64,000 nt of DNA from Hymenobacter glacieicola (lineage in GTDB: Bacteria > Bacteroidota > Bacteroidia > Cytophagales > Hymenobacteraceae). The notes under the pieces were generated by a model. The model saw nothing but the letters and a program-made list of their open reading frames with translations. It had not been told where the DNA came from and made no database searches. Positions within the stretch are counted from its first letter, which is position 1. Each line of letters starts with the position of its first letter. The stretch covers positions 248,001 to 312,000 of the forward strand of contig NZ_BMGS01000006.1 of assembly GCF_014640315.1 (NCBI RefSeq), read 5' to 3'. Shown here piece after piece: positions 18,141 through 27,702 of the stretch. The translations under genes and the position numbers were made by a program.

Positions 18141-18220
18141 TTGTCATTCCGAGCGGCGCGAGGAATCTGGGTTACTTTCTGGAGGCTGACCCAGATTCCT
18201 CGCTCCGCGCGGAATGACAA
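18141..18220. repeat. Inverted repeat, family R1
   Basis: TTGTCATTCCGAGCGgcGCGAGGAATCTGGGT pairs with the mirror ending GGAATGACAA. It lies 8 bp past the stop codon of the GH127 gene, just before the hairpin at 18073. Confidence 0.88.
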
Positions 18221-18227
18221 TGAACGA

Positions 18228-20279
18228 CTACTTACCCACCGTTACCTCTTTCGGCTGGCGCGAAATCAGGTCTACGTCGGTGAGCTGCTGGGGAAACCAG
18301 ACGACCATTTCGCCTTTCCCGCGGTTGGCCCAGGCGTAGTACGGAATGGCCGTCAGGGTCTGGCGGGTGGTGCTGATGGAGTGGTTGGCGGCATCCACCT
18401 GCACGGCGGGCACAGTGGCCTGGAGTTGCATAATGCCATTGAGGACCTGGGGCTGGTAGCTGGTGGTAAAGCGGGTAGCGGCCGGCACGATGAGGTTGCT
18501 GGTTTTGCCGTTGTTGTCCCTCCATTCGGCGCAGTACACCACGGGGCCGCGCTGCAGGGCCACCCGGCCCAGGTTGTCCTGCACCTTGGGGTTGGCTACC
18601 ACCTGGCGCACTTCCAGGGGCAATTTCACTTCCACTACGTCGCCGCGGCGCCACTGGCGCGGGAGTACGGCGTAGCCTTGGCGGGTGGTGTACGGCACGG
18701 GCTTGCCGTTCACCGTGATGCTGATTTTCTCTGTCGAGGGAGTAGCAAAGCGGTACAAATCGGAGGGCACGGCCTCGCCCTGGGCCCAGCCGGGCAAGCG
18801 CACCAACAGGTTGAAATCCGTTGTAGCGGCGGGGCTGATGGTGAACTTCAGGTCGCCCTGCCAGGGGTAGTTGTGTTGCTGGGTGATGCGCACGGCCTTG
18901 GTGCCCACTTTCAGGTCGGTAGTGCCGCTGATAAATAGGTTGGCGTACACGTCCTGGCCTTTCTGGGCGTACACGTAGCCGGGCAAGGAAGGCATCAAGC
19001 GGGCCATGTTGGTAGGGCAGCAGGAGCAGTCAAACCAGCCGGCGCGCTGGGGCTCGGTCTGCGGAAAGCTCGTGCTGTTCTTGATCTGCATGGCATTGGA
19101 GTAGAAGAAGGATTTACCGTCCAGCCCGACCCCGGAAATCAGCCCGTTATACAGCACTTTCTCCAGCACGTCCACGTACTTTGAGTCGCCGTGGAGCTGG
19201 AACATGCGCTGGTTCCAGTACACGTTGGCCACGGCGGCGCAGGTTTCGTTGTAGGCCGTGGTGTTGGGCAGCTCGTAGTTGCCCCCAAACCGCTCCCCGC
19301 CCGGCACGGCGCCGGTGCCGCCCGTCACGTAGAGCTTCTTGCTGACCATGTTCAGCCAGATGCTGTCCACGGCGGCCAGTATTCTCTGGTCGCCGGTGAG
19401 GGCGGCCACGTCGGCCATGGCCGAGTACAGGTATTCGGCCCGCACGGCGTGGCCCACGGCTTCCTTCTGGTCCACTACGGGCTTATGGTCCTGCCAGTAG
19501 GAGCCATTTTTCCACGCATCGGGGCTCTTCGGGTCGTAGCCTTGGTACTTGCCCCGCTCCTCCAGAAAAAACTTGGCCGAGCTCAGGTACTCGGGCTTGC
19601 CCGTGACGCGGTAGAGCTTCACTAGGCCCATTTCCACAATCTCGTGGCCGGGCGCCACGCCCCGCTTGCCCGGCCCGAACACGGAGCACACCAGGTCGGC
19701 ATTCTTGAGGGCAATGCTGAGCAGGGTTTTCTTGCCGGTGGCCTCGTAGTGCGCCACGGCTGCCTCGTACAAGTGGCCCGAGTTGTACAGCTCGTGGCTC
19801 AGCTCCCGCTCTTTCACCCAGCGCTCCGGCCCGGCCCACTCGTGGGGGTGGGCCGGATCAATGGTGCGGGCCGTGTAGAGGTAGCCATCGGGCTCCTGGG
19901 CGGCGGCCACCTTTTTAATCAGCGCGTCCATGTACTCGTCCAGCTTTTCGTCGGGGTAGAGCTTAAGCGAGTACGAGGCCCCTTCGATGGTCTTGTAGAT
20001 GTCCGTGTCGTCGAAGGGAAAGATGGTGGCAAACTTGCCCGACTTGGCCGCCGCCATTTCAAAGTTCTTAACCCGGTTGGTGGCCTCGCAGCGCTGAAAC
20101 GAGGCCGGAATAGTTACCTCCGTGTTGGTCTTGAGGCGGGGTAGCCAAAAGTTATCGGCTAGCTTCACCTTGGTAAAAGAAACCGCCTGAATAGGATAGT
20201 CAGACTTCTTTATCGATTGGGCAGTTCCCGGTAGGCTACACAGGCCGAGCAGGGCCAGGGAAGGAAGGAGTCGTTTCAT
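18228..20279 (-). CDS. GH127 beta-L-arabinofuranosidase
   Basis: 683 residues with a signal peptide (about 1-20), so periplasmic or exported. The (alpha/alpha)6 catalytic domain shows DNFWLPRLKTN, ERELSHELYNSGHLYEAAVAHYEATGK and TGGTGAVPGGERFGGNYELPN. The zinc-cysteine centre is present: Glu345 and Cys347 in NETC and Cys420-Cys421 in CSCCP, matching Glu338/Cys340/Cys417/Cys418 of the Bifidobacterium enzyme HypBA1, where the first of the paired Cys (Cys420 here) is the nucleophile. A beta-sandwich follows. It likely removes terminal beta-L-arabinofuranose. Last gene of the arabinose operon, followed by an R1 repeat and a terminator. Confidence 0.93.
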   Translation of the reverse strand: MKRLLPSLALLGLCSLPGTAQSIKKSDYPIQAVSFTKVKLADNFWLPRLKTNTEVTIPASFQRCEATNRVKNFEMAAAKSGKFATIFPFDDTDIYKTIEGASYSLKLYPDEKLDEYMDALIKKVAAAQEPDGYLYTARTIDPAHPHEWAGPERWVKERELSHELYNSGHLYEAAVAHYEATGKKTLLSIALKNADLVCSVFGPGKRGVAPGHEIVEMGLVKLYRVTGKPEYLSSAKFFLEERGKYQGYDPKSPDAWKNGSYWQDHKPVVDQKEAVGHAVRAEYLYSAMADVAALTGDQRILAAVDSIWLNMVSKKLYVTGGTGAVPGGERFGGNYELPNTTAYNETCAAVANVYWNQRMFQLHGDSKYVDVLEKVLYNGLISGVGLDGKSFFYSNAMQIKNSTSFPQTEPQRAGWFDCSCCPTNMARLMPSLPGYVYAQKGQDVYANLFISGTTDLKVGTKAVRITQQHNYPWQGDLKFTISPAATTDFNLLVRLPGWAQGEAVPSDLYRFATPSTEKISITVNGKPVPYTTRQGYAVLPRQWRRGDVVEVKLPLEVRQVVANPKVQDNLGRVALQRGPVVYCAEWRDNNGKTSNLIVPAATRFTTSYQPQVLNGIMQLQATVPAVQVDAANHSISTTRQTLTAIPYYAWANRGKGEMVVWFPQQLTDVDLISRQPKEVTVGK

Positions 20280-20309
20280 ACGGAAGGTGGGATGTAGAGG
20301 TAGAAAGCT

Positions 20310-20372
20310 AGAGCTAGTCGGCTAGTTCCCCTGCTTGGCAAGGAAGGGCAGGGGAACTAGCCGACTAGCTCT
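20310..20372 (-). terminator. Perfect 25-bp hairpin after the GH27 gene
   Basis: AGAGCTAGTCGGCTAGTTCC and the five following bases pair without mismatch with their complement ending at 20372, around a 13-nt loop. The stem overlaps the GH27 stop codon. On the minus strand it is followed by a short T-rich stretch only, so readthrough to GH127 is likely partial. Confidence 0.75.
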
Positions 20373-22224
20373 ATTTCTTAGCGACTGAAATTCGGTACAG
20401 CTTCGCCCCGTGGCGGCGCACGTAGGGCGCAAATTCACCCGAAACACCGCGGGTAGTCTTGCCCGTCCACAGGTCCCGTACCGTACACGGACCCATCAGG
20501 CCAAGCTGTGTCAGGGCCACCGGGATGCGCACGGAGTCGGCGGGCATGGGGCGGAAGGGGTTTTGGGTAAAGACCAGAAACTGCACCGTGCCGCCGGTAT
20601 TCTGGGCAGCGCCGGCGTTATCGAGGCCGGCCGTAGCCTGCAAGCGGGTAAAGCCAGCGGGCAGCTCATAGGCAATCATGGAGTTCGAGTGGGTGCCGAT
20701 GCCCTGCTCGTACTTGCGCCCCGCCACCAGCAAGTCGGCGCCCGACACGCTCTTGTTGGCCGTAACGTTGCCCCAGCCCGCCGAAGCCGATTTCCACGGC
20801 ATACTGCTCAGAGAAACAGTTTTGCTGCCATTGCTCAGCACCGGGCTAAGCCAATCGGCATGGTCCCAGGCAATGTCGTCGCCCCCGTCGCGCACGTTTA
20901 GGTAGAGCGTGCGCGCGCCGGTAATGTCCACGTCCACGGGTTGGCTGTGGCCGGGCGTCTGGCGGGTAATGACGGCGCTGGCCCAGGCGGCTTCGCTGGC
21001 CGGAGCCAGCTCCTGGTCCTGGGCATTGAAGAGGGCCAGAAACTTGTCGCCGGTTTTGGGGTCGTCGGCGGTCCAGGCAATCAGGTTGTCCTGGCGAAAC
21101 AACTGGCGGTTGTTGATGCTGGAGCTGTGCATGGCCAGCACCTCCTTGTTGGTGAGCAAGGACAAGGTGAAAGCGTCGTTGCTAGGCAAGTCGCCACCAA
21201 ACATAAGCGGGGAACGGAAGATGCTCCACAGGCTCATCAAGGTGTACTGCTCATCAGGGGTGAAGCGCGACATCCGGTCGTCGCCCCGCTCGGCCCGGAT
21301 GCCGATGCGGCCCAGGGGTAGCATGTCGGCGTCGGGGTAGGCACCGGGCTGAATGTGGGGCGACCAGCGGTTACACACCTCAAAGTGCTCTTTCAGCTGC
21401 TCCCAGGAGTCCCAGAAGTCGCCGACGGTGCGCCACATATTAGCGTGGGCGGCTACGTGCTTGGCCTCGGCAATCGGCGTTTCGCCGGGCGAGGTGCTCA
21501 GCACGATTTTGCGGCCCGAGCGGTCAATGGCCCGCCGAATCATCTCGACCTCCGGCTTGTGGTAGGGCGAGGACAGGTCATCAACCTTCACAAAATCAAC
21601 GCCCCAACTGGCGTAAAGCTGAAACAACGAGTTATAGTACTCCTGCGCGCCCGGCTGGCCGGCCACCACTGTGTACATGTCACGTAGCCAGCCAGCTTGG
21701 CCTTCCTTGGAATAAATGTCGGCGGCGGTAGCCTTGCTGCCGAGGATGGGCAACTTGCGCTGCACCGCTACCACCGGCACGCCGCGCATAATATGGATGC
21801 CGAACTTCAGCCCTTTAGCGTGCAGGTAGTCGGCCAGGGGCTTGAAGCCTTTGCCGCCCGCCGCCGAAGGAAACCGATTTGGGGCGGGCACAAAGCGGCC
21901 GTACGCATCGAGGTTCCAGTCGGGGTTCTTCTCATTGTAGCCGTGGGCCGTGTCGTTGCCCACGTACCAGCGAATATCCACTACCACGTACTCCCAGCCG
22001 CTGCTTTTCAGGTTCGCGGCCATGTAGTCGGCGTTGGCTTTTACCTCCGCTTCCGTAACCGTGGGGCCGTAGCAGTCCCAGCTGTTCCAGCCCATGGGCG
22101 GGGTAGGGGCCCACTGGTGGAAGTCGGTTTTGGCGGCAGCCTTCTGCGCTGCCGCGGGGGTAGCGGCAATTGCGCTGGTTAACAAAAAACCGGCTGTAAG
22201 CTGCGTCAGGGTGCGTACTCTCAT
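20371..22224 (-). CDS. GH27 glycosidase, probable beta-L-arabinopyranosidase or alpha-galactosidase
   Basis: 617 residues with a signal peptide (about 1-26). The catalytic (beta/alpha)8 domain starts TPPMGWNSWDCYGP, with nucleophile Asp in GVDFVKVDDLSSPYHK and a later Asp-rich acid/base region near YPDADMLPLGRIGIRAERGDDR. A C-terminal beta domain and an NPCBM-like module (about 445-560) follow. In alpha-galactosidases the strand-2 motif reads Asp-Asp-Cys-Trp; here it reads VVDIRWY with Ile84 in place of the second Asp. The same Asp-to-Ile change marks GH27 beta-L-arabinopyranosidases. With the arabinan context this favours arabinopyranose release, as an inference. Confidence 0.85.
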   Translation of the reverse strand: MRVRTLTQLTAGFLLTSAIAATPAAAQKAAAKTDFHQWAPTPPMGWNSWDCYGPTVTEAEVKANADYMAANLKSSGWEYVVVDIRWYVGNDTAHGYNEKNPDWNLDAYGRFVPAPNRFPSAAGGKGFKPLADYLHAKGLKFGIHIMRGVPVVAVQRKLPILGSKATAADIYSKEGQAGWLRDMYTVVAGQPGAQEYYNSLFQLYASWGVDFVKVDDLSSPYHKPEVEMIRRAIDRSGRKIVLSTSPGETPIAEAKHVAAHANMWRTVGDFWDSWEQLKEHFEVCNRWSPHIQPGAYPDADMLPLGRIGIRAERGDDRMSRFTPDEQYTLMSLWSIFRSPLMFGGDLPSNDAFTLSLLTNKEVLAMHSSSINNRQLFRQDNLIAWTADDPKTGDKFLALFNAQDQELAPASEAAWASAVITRQTPGHSQPVDVDITGARTLYLNVRDGGDDIAWDHADWLSPVLSNGSKTVSLSSMPWKSASAGWGNVTANKSVSGADLLVAGRKYEQGIGTHSNSMIAYELPAGFTRLQATAGLDNAGAAQNTGGTVQFLVFTQNPFRPMPADSVRIPVALTQLGLMGPCTVRDLWTGKTTRGVSGEFAPYVRRHGAKLYRISVAKK

Positions 22225-22286
22225 CAGGGGTTGAGTTTGCCAGCGGGCCCCCAGCTCTTTTCCTGGGAAAGCCGAGGGGCCGCTGT

Positions 22287-24047
22287 TTATTGCACAACTA
22301 TTTTCTGAGTATAGGTGCCTTGCCCCCCACTCACGTGCAGTAGGTAGAGCCCGGCCTGTAGGTTGGGCTCCATTACCACCGATGGCTGGCCGGTGCTGGT
22401 GCGGGCGTACACCTGACGGCCGTGCACGTCGGCAAGCGTGATGGTAACGTCAGAACCAGCCAACTCCTGCCCGAGCGCCACTGTGAAGCGGCCCCGTTCG
22501 GCGGGGTTGGGGTACACGCTGAACGGGGTGGTGTTGGTATTTTGGATTGCCAACACCCGGGCACTGGTGGCCGGGGCAATGGCCCATTTCTGACAGTTGT
22601 TGCCGAGGTAGTCATAGAGGGCCAGCTGCACGCCGGCGGTGCTGGAGCAGGCCGGCACTTCCACAGCGCGTCCTCCGTTCACCGACGACAGCACATATTG
22701 GCCGGTGCTGGCCCGCTCCATCTTAAAGCGCTGATTGGCAGCCCCACTGTATGGATACAGCTGGAGCTTGGCACCGTTGTTAGGGTCATTGTTCAGAACA
22801 TCGGCGGCCAAGCCTGCCCCTACGGCCGAGGTGATTTTATACTCCCCGTTGCCGTCGGGCGTGAGGTTCCACTGCTGGCAGGCCAAGCCAGGGGTGCTGG
22901 TGCCCTGGGCAATGGCCTGACCCTGCGCGCCGGTGCAGCCCCAGGCATCCCACACCAGCCTGCTGTTTGCGTTGGTAAGAGTATAGCGGCCGGCCGCCAG
23001 CCAGTCGCGGGTGATGAAGGGCCAGGCGGCGGCATCCCAGCCCATGTTGCCCACGCTCAGGCGGGCGCGGCCGTTCTGGTTGCTGTCGTAGTAGTGGTGG
23101 GTGAGGTAGTTGGCGCCGTTTTCCTGGAACAAGCCCACATGGCCCGGCCCCACGTAGTTGCCCTTGGTGGCAATGAGGGTAGTGCCGCCATTCTTGTTCA
23201 GATCCACCCCGTTTTTATCCAGGTAAGGCCCCGTGATGCTGGTGGAGCGGCCGACCTGAATGTAGTAGGTGCTGCTGGAGCCCTGGCAGCAGGCTCCTTT
23301 GTTGATGAACAGGTAGTAGTAGCTGCCGTTGCGCACAATGTAGGGCGCCTCGCTGCCGCTGTTGTTGCGCGTTACACCGTCGGCGGCTACGTTGCCAGCC
23401 AGCCAGCTGAAGCTGGTGCCCGAGCGTTTGCCGGTCACCCCATCAAGCTTAATCAGGCCAATGCCTTTGAAAAACGAGCCGTAACTCATCCACAACCCGC
23501 CGCTGGCGTCGGTCACCACGGCCGGGTCGATGGCGTTGGAGGCGCTGCTACTCGTGGTCGAAATAACCTCGCCCTGGTCTATCCATTGGTAGTTGGGGTT
23601 AGCCGGGTCCAGGGTTACGTTGGTGGCCAGCCCGATGGTAGAGGTGTTGGAGCCGAACGTAGAAACCGAGTAGTACAAGTAAAACTTGCCGTTGCGGTAC
23701 ACGCACTCTGGGGCCCAAAAGTCGCCGGTAAAGCCGGGCACTTTGCTTTGAATCCAACTAGGGTAGGAGCTGGCCGCAAACACCGGCCGGGGCCCCGACT
23801 GCCAGCTTACCAGGTCAGTAGAGTACATGGCATAGATGCCCGTGCCAGTCGTGAAAATCCAGTACTTATTGCCATCCTTCACAATGGAGGAGGGGTCGTG
23901 GCAGTTGTCGTTGCCTTGGAGGGCCGAGGCCCGGAAGCTAAGCCCGGCCGTGAGGGCCAGCAGCAAGGCCAGCACGCGCAGGGCCCGCCAAGTAAGGTGG
24001 CGACCAGCCCGCACGCGAGCCAGGAGTAGAGTAGACGTGGTGTTCAT
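22287..24047 (-). CDS. GH43 endo-arabinanase with ricin-type lectin domain and T9SS C-terminal domain
   Basis: 586 residues from the ATG at 24047; the frame continues upstream into a terminator, so that extension is rejected. Order: signal peptide (about 1-43), GH43 five-blade propeller (about 45-340) with catalytic Asp in CHDPSSIV, Asp in AIDPAV and Glu in GSEAPYIV plus FWAPECVY and GPGHVGLF; ricin/CBM13-like module (about 345-485) with QQWNLTP, NQRFKMER and CQKWAIAP repeats; T9SS type A sorting domain (about 500-586) starting VYPNPAERGRFTV and ending YTQKIVV. It should be displayed or secreted at the outer surface and cut alpha-1,5-arabinan. A close paralogue lies at 31887. Confidence 0.92.
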   Translation of the reverse strand: MNTTSTLLLARVRAGRHLTWRALRVLALLLALTAGLSFRASALQGNDNCHDPSSIVKDGNKYWIFTTGTGIYAMYSTDLVSWQSGPRPVFAASSYPSWIQSKVPGFTGDFWAPECVYRNGKFYLYYSVSTFGSNTSTIGLATNVTLDPANPNYQWIDQGEVISTTSSSASNAIDPAVVTDASGGLWMSYGSFFKGIGLIKLDGVTGKRSGTSFSWLAGNVAADGVTRNNSGSEAPYIVRNGSYYYLFINKGACCQGSSSTYYIQVGRSTSITGPYLDKNGVDLNKNGGTTLIATKGNYVGPGHVGLFQENGANYLTHHYYDSNQNGRARLSVGNMGWDAAAWPFITRDWLAAGRYTLTNANSRLVWDAWGCTGAQGQAIAQGTSTPGLACQQWNLTPDGNGEYKITSAVGAGLAADVLNNDPNNGAKLQLYPYSGAANQRFKMERASTGQYVLSSVNGGRAVEVPACSSTAGVQLALYDYLGNNCQKWAIAPATSARVLAIQNTNTTPFSVYPNPAERGRFTVALGQELAGSDVTITLADVHGRQVYARTSTGQPSVVMEPNLQAGLYLLHVSGGQGTYTQKIVVQ

Positions 24048-24094
24048 GGTAGTGGGATTTGGATTGGAAGAACATAGAGCGAGTTTGCAGAAAG

Positions 24095-24135
24095 CACAAC
24101 GGGGGCATGAACACACTATTCACGCCCCCGTTGTG
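24095..24135 (-). terminator. Hairpin between the symporter and GH43 genes
   Basis: CACAACGGGGGC pairs with GCCCCCGTTGTG, extended by TGA/TCA, 55 bp past the symporter stop and followed by CTTTC on the minus strand. Confidence 0.7.
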
Positions 24136-24189
24136 GTGGTACTAGCGGCCCTTAGCAAAAGCCGCGTGGTAAAGGCTACCTAGTAGCCG

Positions 24190-25890
24190 CTACCAGAACT
24201 TGACGTAAAGCGCCGTGAGCATGAGCATGGTAATGACGATGAGCGACATGGTTTGGGTACTCACGCGGAACATGCTGGGGTTGAGTTCAATGGCCCGCGG
24301 GTTTACTACCGGGCCGGCCAAACTCACGCCTACCATCAGCACGAAGGTGAAGGCAAACGAAAGGCCCATGCAGATCAGGAAGGGAATTTCGTAGGCCCCG
24401 CGCCCGTTCGGGAAGGCCGTATACAGAATGGTTTCCGGGCCCAGCACCGTGGGGGCGTAGTTGTTAAAGAACACCGACAACGCAAAACCGGCCAGAATGC
24501 CCACAATGCCAGCCGTAGCCGTGGTACGCTTCCAGAACATGCCCAGCAGGAACACGGCCAGAATACCAGGCGAGATAAAGCCCGTGTACTTCTGAATAAA
24601 CTGGAAACCACCCTCGCCGCCAATGCCCAGCAAATCCTGCCAGGTCATGGCCACGCTCAGCACCACGGCCGCCAGAATGGTCAGGCGGCCTACCCACACT
24701 TGCTTTTTCTCCGTAGCGTCCTTGTTCAGGTAGCGCTTGTAGATGTCGAGGGTGAAAATGGTGGAAATGGAGTTGACCTTGCCGGCCAAGGAGGCCACAA
24801 TGGCCGCGGTGAGGGCCGCCATACTCAAGCCTTTCAGGCCGTTGGGCAGGAAGGTAAGGATGGCCGAGTAAGCGTTGTCGGAGTTAAAGGAGCCGGTAGA
24901 AGACATTTCGGCCTGCAAACCGCCGTTCTGGTAGAGCACGTAGGCGGCAATGCCGGGCAGCATCACAATCACGGGCATCATCAGCTTCAGAATCCCGGCA
25001 AACAGAATGCCGGTGCGGGCCGTGTGCAGGTCGGCGCCCAGGGCGCGCTGCGTAATGTACTGGTTGCAGCCCCAGTAGTTCAGGTTCACAATCCACTGGC
25101 CCGCGAAGTACATGGCAATGCCGGGCAGGGCCAGGTACTTGTCAATTTCCACCTGCGGGGTAGCCTGAGTCGGCTTGTCGAAGATCATGCGGAAGTGGTC
25201 GGGGGCCCGGTCCATCAGGGCCGTGAAGCCGGAAATGGCTCCGCCGCCCAGGTTAAACTGGTTGCTGACCAGCGTCAGGGCAATGTAGGTGGTCACCAGG
25301 CCGCCTACCACCAGCACCACCACCTGAATCACGTCGGTGTAGCCCACTACCTTCATGCCCCCAATGGAGATGAGCAGCGAGAACAAGGCCAGCAGCACAA
25401 TGATGACATGAAAACTGTCGCCCCCGATCAGGTTGCTCAAGGCCAGGGCCCCGAGGTAGAGAATGGAAGTCAGGTTAACGAGCACGTAGAGAAAAAGCCA
25501 GAAGATGCTCATAATCAGGCTCAGGGTGGAGTTGTAGCGCTGCTCCAGAAACTGCGGCATCGTGAAGATCTTGTTCTTCAGATAGACCGGCATAAAAAAC
25601 ACGGCCACAATAATGAGCACCACGGCAGCCACCCACTCATAGGCCGCCACCGCTACCCCTACTTTAAAGCCCGAGCCCGACATGCCGATGAACTGCTCGG
25701 CCGAAATGTTGGAGGCAATCATGGAGGCCCCAATGGCCCACCAGGTTAGGGAGCCTTCGGCCAGGAAGTAGTCTTTGGTGCTTTGCTCGGCTTTCTGCTT
25801 GCTTTTGTAGATGTAGAACCCGTAGGCCGAAACCCCAATCAGGTACACAAAGAAGACGAGCAGGTCAAGCGTAGTAAGGTTATTACGCAT
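24190..25890 (-). CDS. Sodium:solute symporter (SSS family), probable L-arabinose importer
   Basis: 566 residues with about 14 transmembrane segments. It begins LTTLDLLVFFVYLIGVSAYGFYIYKSKQ, then shows the SGLT signature region TWWAIGASMIASNISAEQFIGMSGSG and MPQFLEQRYN. It is most like the bacterial SGLT branch that moves sugars with sodium. It lies directly after araA and before the GH43 gene in the arabinose operon, so L-arabinose or a related monosaccharide is the likely substrate. An R1 repeat fills the gap to araA. Confidence 0.9.
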   Translation of the reverse strand: MRNNLTTLDLLVFFVYLIGVSAYGFYIYKSKQKAEQSTKDYFLAEGSLTWWAIGASMIASNISAEQFIGMSGSGFKVGVAVAAYEWVAAVVLIIVAVFFMPVYLKNKIFTMPQFLEQRYNSTLSLIMSIFWLFLYVLVNLTSILYLGALALSNLIGGDSFHVIIVLLALFSLLISIGGMKVVGYTDVIQVVVLVVGGLVTTYIALTLVSNQFNLGGGAISGFTALMDRAPDHFRMIFDKPTQATPQVEIDKYLALPGIAMYFAGQWIVNLNYWGCNQYITQRALGADLHTARTGILFAGILKLMMPVIVMLPGIAAYVLYQNGGLQAEMSSTGSFNSDNAYSAILTFLPNGLKGLSMAALTAAIVASLAGKVNSISTIFTLDIYKRYLNKDATEKKQVWVGRLTILAAVVLSVAMTWQDLLGIGGEGGFQFIQKYTGFISPGILAVFLLGMFWKRTTATAGIVGILAGFALSVFFNNYAPTVLGPETILYTAFPNGRGAYEIPFLICMGLSFAFTFVLMVGVSLAGPVVNPRAIELNPSMFRVSTQTMSLIVITMLMLTALYVKFW

Positions 25891-25986
25891 GGAGAAAGGG
25901 GTGGGAATGCAGAACAGGTACTAAGCCCGTACGTGCTTGTGTAATGGTGGGAAGGGGCATGGTTCAGCTCCTGCGCTCCGTAGCGC

Positions 25987-26084
25987 GTCATTCCGAGCGC
26001 AGCCGAGGAATCTCGCGTGCTGATGTTGGAAGAGTAAGCAGATTACCCTTGCACGCGAGATTTCTCAGCTGCGCTCGGAATGAC
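25987..26084. repeat. Inverted repeat, family R1 (variant core)
   Basis: GTCATTCCGAGCGCAGCcGAGgAATCTCGCGTGC pairs with the mirror ending GCGCTCGGAATGAC. The core CTCGCGTGC also occurs in the half-elements at 27643 and 42607, linking families R1 and R2. It lies between araA and the symporter gene. Confidence 0.88.
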
Positions 26085-26121
26085 ATTCATTTACTACTTG
26101 GTAGCATGACGAGCTACGTGG

Positions 26122-27612
26122 TTACCGCTGGCTGAAGGCCACGTCATTGTAGCGCAACTCGTTTTTGAAGGTGCGCAGCTTGGTTTCCTCGTCGATGATG
26201 ACGTACTCAATGCCGGCCATTTCGGCGAAGTCTTCGAGGTACTCGGCCGTGAGGTTCTGGCTGTAGCCGGTGTGGTGGGCACCGCCGGCGTAAATCCAAG
26301 CGGCTGCGCCTACACTCAGGCTGGGCTTTACTTTCCAGAGTACACGGGCCACGGGCAGCTTGGGCAAGTCCTGCTCCGGCGCCACGGCTTCCACCTCGTT
26401 TACTACCAACCGGAAACGGTGGCCCAAATCCACGATGGTCGCATTCAGGGCCGGGCCGGCGGGGCAGTTGAACACCAGACGGGCCGGATCGGCCTTGCCG
26501 CCAATGCCCAGCGGATGCACCTCTACTTTGGCTTTGCCTTCGGCAATAGTGGGGCAAATTTCCAGCATGTGGGAGCCGAGCACCTGCTCGTTGCCGGGCT
26601 GGAAGTGGTAGGTATAGTCTTCCATAAAGGAGTTGCCCCCGGGCAGGCCGGCGCCCATCACCTTCATGGCCCGCACCAGGGCCGAGGTTTTCCAGTCGCC
26701 TTCGCCGCCGAAGCCGTAGCCCTCGGCCATCAGGCGCTGGGTAGCAATGCCGGGCAGCTGGGCCATGCCGTGCAAATCCTCGAAGGTGTCGGTGAAGCCG
26801 ATGGCCTTGGTGTCCTGCAGGAACTGGCGCATGCCCACTTCAATCCGGGCCGCTTCGCGCAGACTCTCGCGCTGCTCGCCGCCTTCGCGCAGGCTTTCCC
26901 CCAACTCGTATTCCTGCTCGTAGGTAGCCAGCAACTGGTTTACCTGCTCGTCGGTGACCTGGTTGATAACCGCTACCAGGTCGCCGATGCCGTAGGTGTT
27001 CACCGAGTAGCCAAACTTCAGCTCGGCCTCTACCTTGTCGCCCTCAGTTACGGCCACGTAGCGCATGTTGTCGCCGAAGCGCACGATGCGGGCGCCCTGC
27101 CAGTCGGCCCAGGCGCAGGCCGCGCGGGCCCAGATGCTCAGGCGCTCGTGCACGTCCGGGCTCTGCCAGTGGCCGACTACCACTTTGCGCTTCAGCTTTA
27201 AGCGAGCCCCGATGAAACCAAACTCCCGGTCGCCGTGCGCCGATTGGTTGGTGTTCATGAAGTCCATGTCAATGTCCTGCCAGGGAATGTCGCGGTTGAA
27301 CTGGGTGTGCAGGTGGGCCAGGGGCTTCTGCAGAATCTTCAGGCCGTTGATCCACATTTTGGCTGGCGAGAAGGTGTGCATCCAGGCAATCAGGCCCACG
27401 CAGTTCTGGGTGGTGTTGGCCTCCTGCACCAGCTGAAAAATCTCATCGGGGCCCGTCAGCACCGGCTTGTACACGATTTTGATGGGCAGGGCGGTGCCCA
27501 GGGCTTCGGCAATCTGCTGGGAGTGCCGGGCTACCTGCTCCAGGGTTTCGGGGCCGTAGAGGTGCTGGCTGCCGGTGATAAACCAGGCTTCGTAGTGAGA
27601 GATGTCAATCAT
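26122..27612 (-). CDS. araA: L-arabinose isomerase
   Basis: 496 residues, the usual length. Converts L-arabinose to L-ribulose with Mn2+. It starts [21 protein letters not shown] as family members do. The metal site is complete: Glu304 in FGGEGDWK, Glu331 in FMEDYTYHF, His348 in GSHMLE, and a C-terminal His in GGAHHTGYS. Cytoplasmic. Separated from araD by an R2 repeat and a half-repeat, and from the symporter by an R1 repeat, all on the same strand. Confidence 0.98.
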   Translation of the reverse strand: MIDISHYEAWFITGSQHLYGPETLEQVARHSQQIAEALGTALPIKIVYKPVLTGPDEIFQLVQEANTTQNCVGLIAWMHTFSPAKMWINGLKILQKPLAHLHTQFNRDIPWQDIDMDFMNTNQSAHGDREFGFIGARLKLKRKVVVGHWQSPDVHERLSIWARAACAWADWQGARIVRFGDNMRYVAVTEGDKVEAELKFGYSVNTYGIGDLVAVINQVTDEQVNQLLATYEQEYELGESLREGGEQRESLREAARIEVGMRQFLQDTKAIGFTDTFEDLHGMAQLPGIATQRLMAEGYGFGGEGDWKTSALVRAMKVMGAGLPGGNSFMEDYTYHFQPGNEQVLGSHMLEICPTIAEGKAKVEVHPLGIGGKADPARLVFNCPAGPALNATIVDLGHRFRLVVNEVEAVAPEQDLPKLPVARVLWKVKPSLSVGAAAWIYAGGAHHTGYSQNLTAEYLEDFAEMAGIEYVIIDEETKLRTFKNELRYNDVAFSQR

Positions 27613-27642
27613 ATACTTGAGGTGGAGATGTCAGAGGGAATT

Positions 27643-27700
27643 GTCATGCAGAGGCAAAGCCGAAGCAGCTCGCGTGCTGACGTTGTGATACTATTTACTA
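27643..27700. repeat. Half-element of the R2/R1 repeat group
   Basis: GTCATGCAGAGGCaaAGCCGAAGCAgCTCGCGtGCTGACGTTGTG has no mirror half. A near-identical half-element precedes the R2 copy at 42660, with the same order and spacing. Confidence 0.75.
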
Positions 27701-27702
27701 GT

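Noticed and set aside
22422..24029. Plus-strand open frame of 535 codons opposite the GH43 gene
   Set aside because: Low-complexity Ala/Gly/Val/His-rich translation with no domain, entirely antisense to a well-supported GH43 gene; high GC content keeps such shadow frames open.
24048..24116. Longer start of the GH43 gene at 22287
   Set aside because: The extension runs into the terminator hairpin 24095-24135 and is Cys/Pro-rich; the ATG at 24047 leads directly into a signal peptide.
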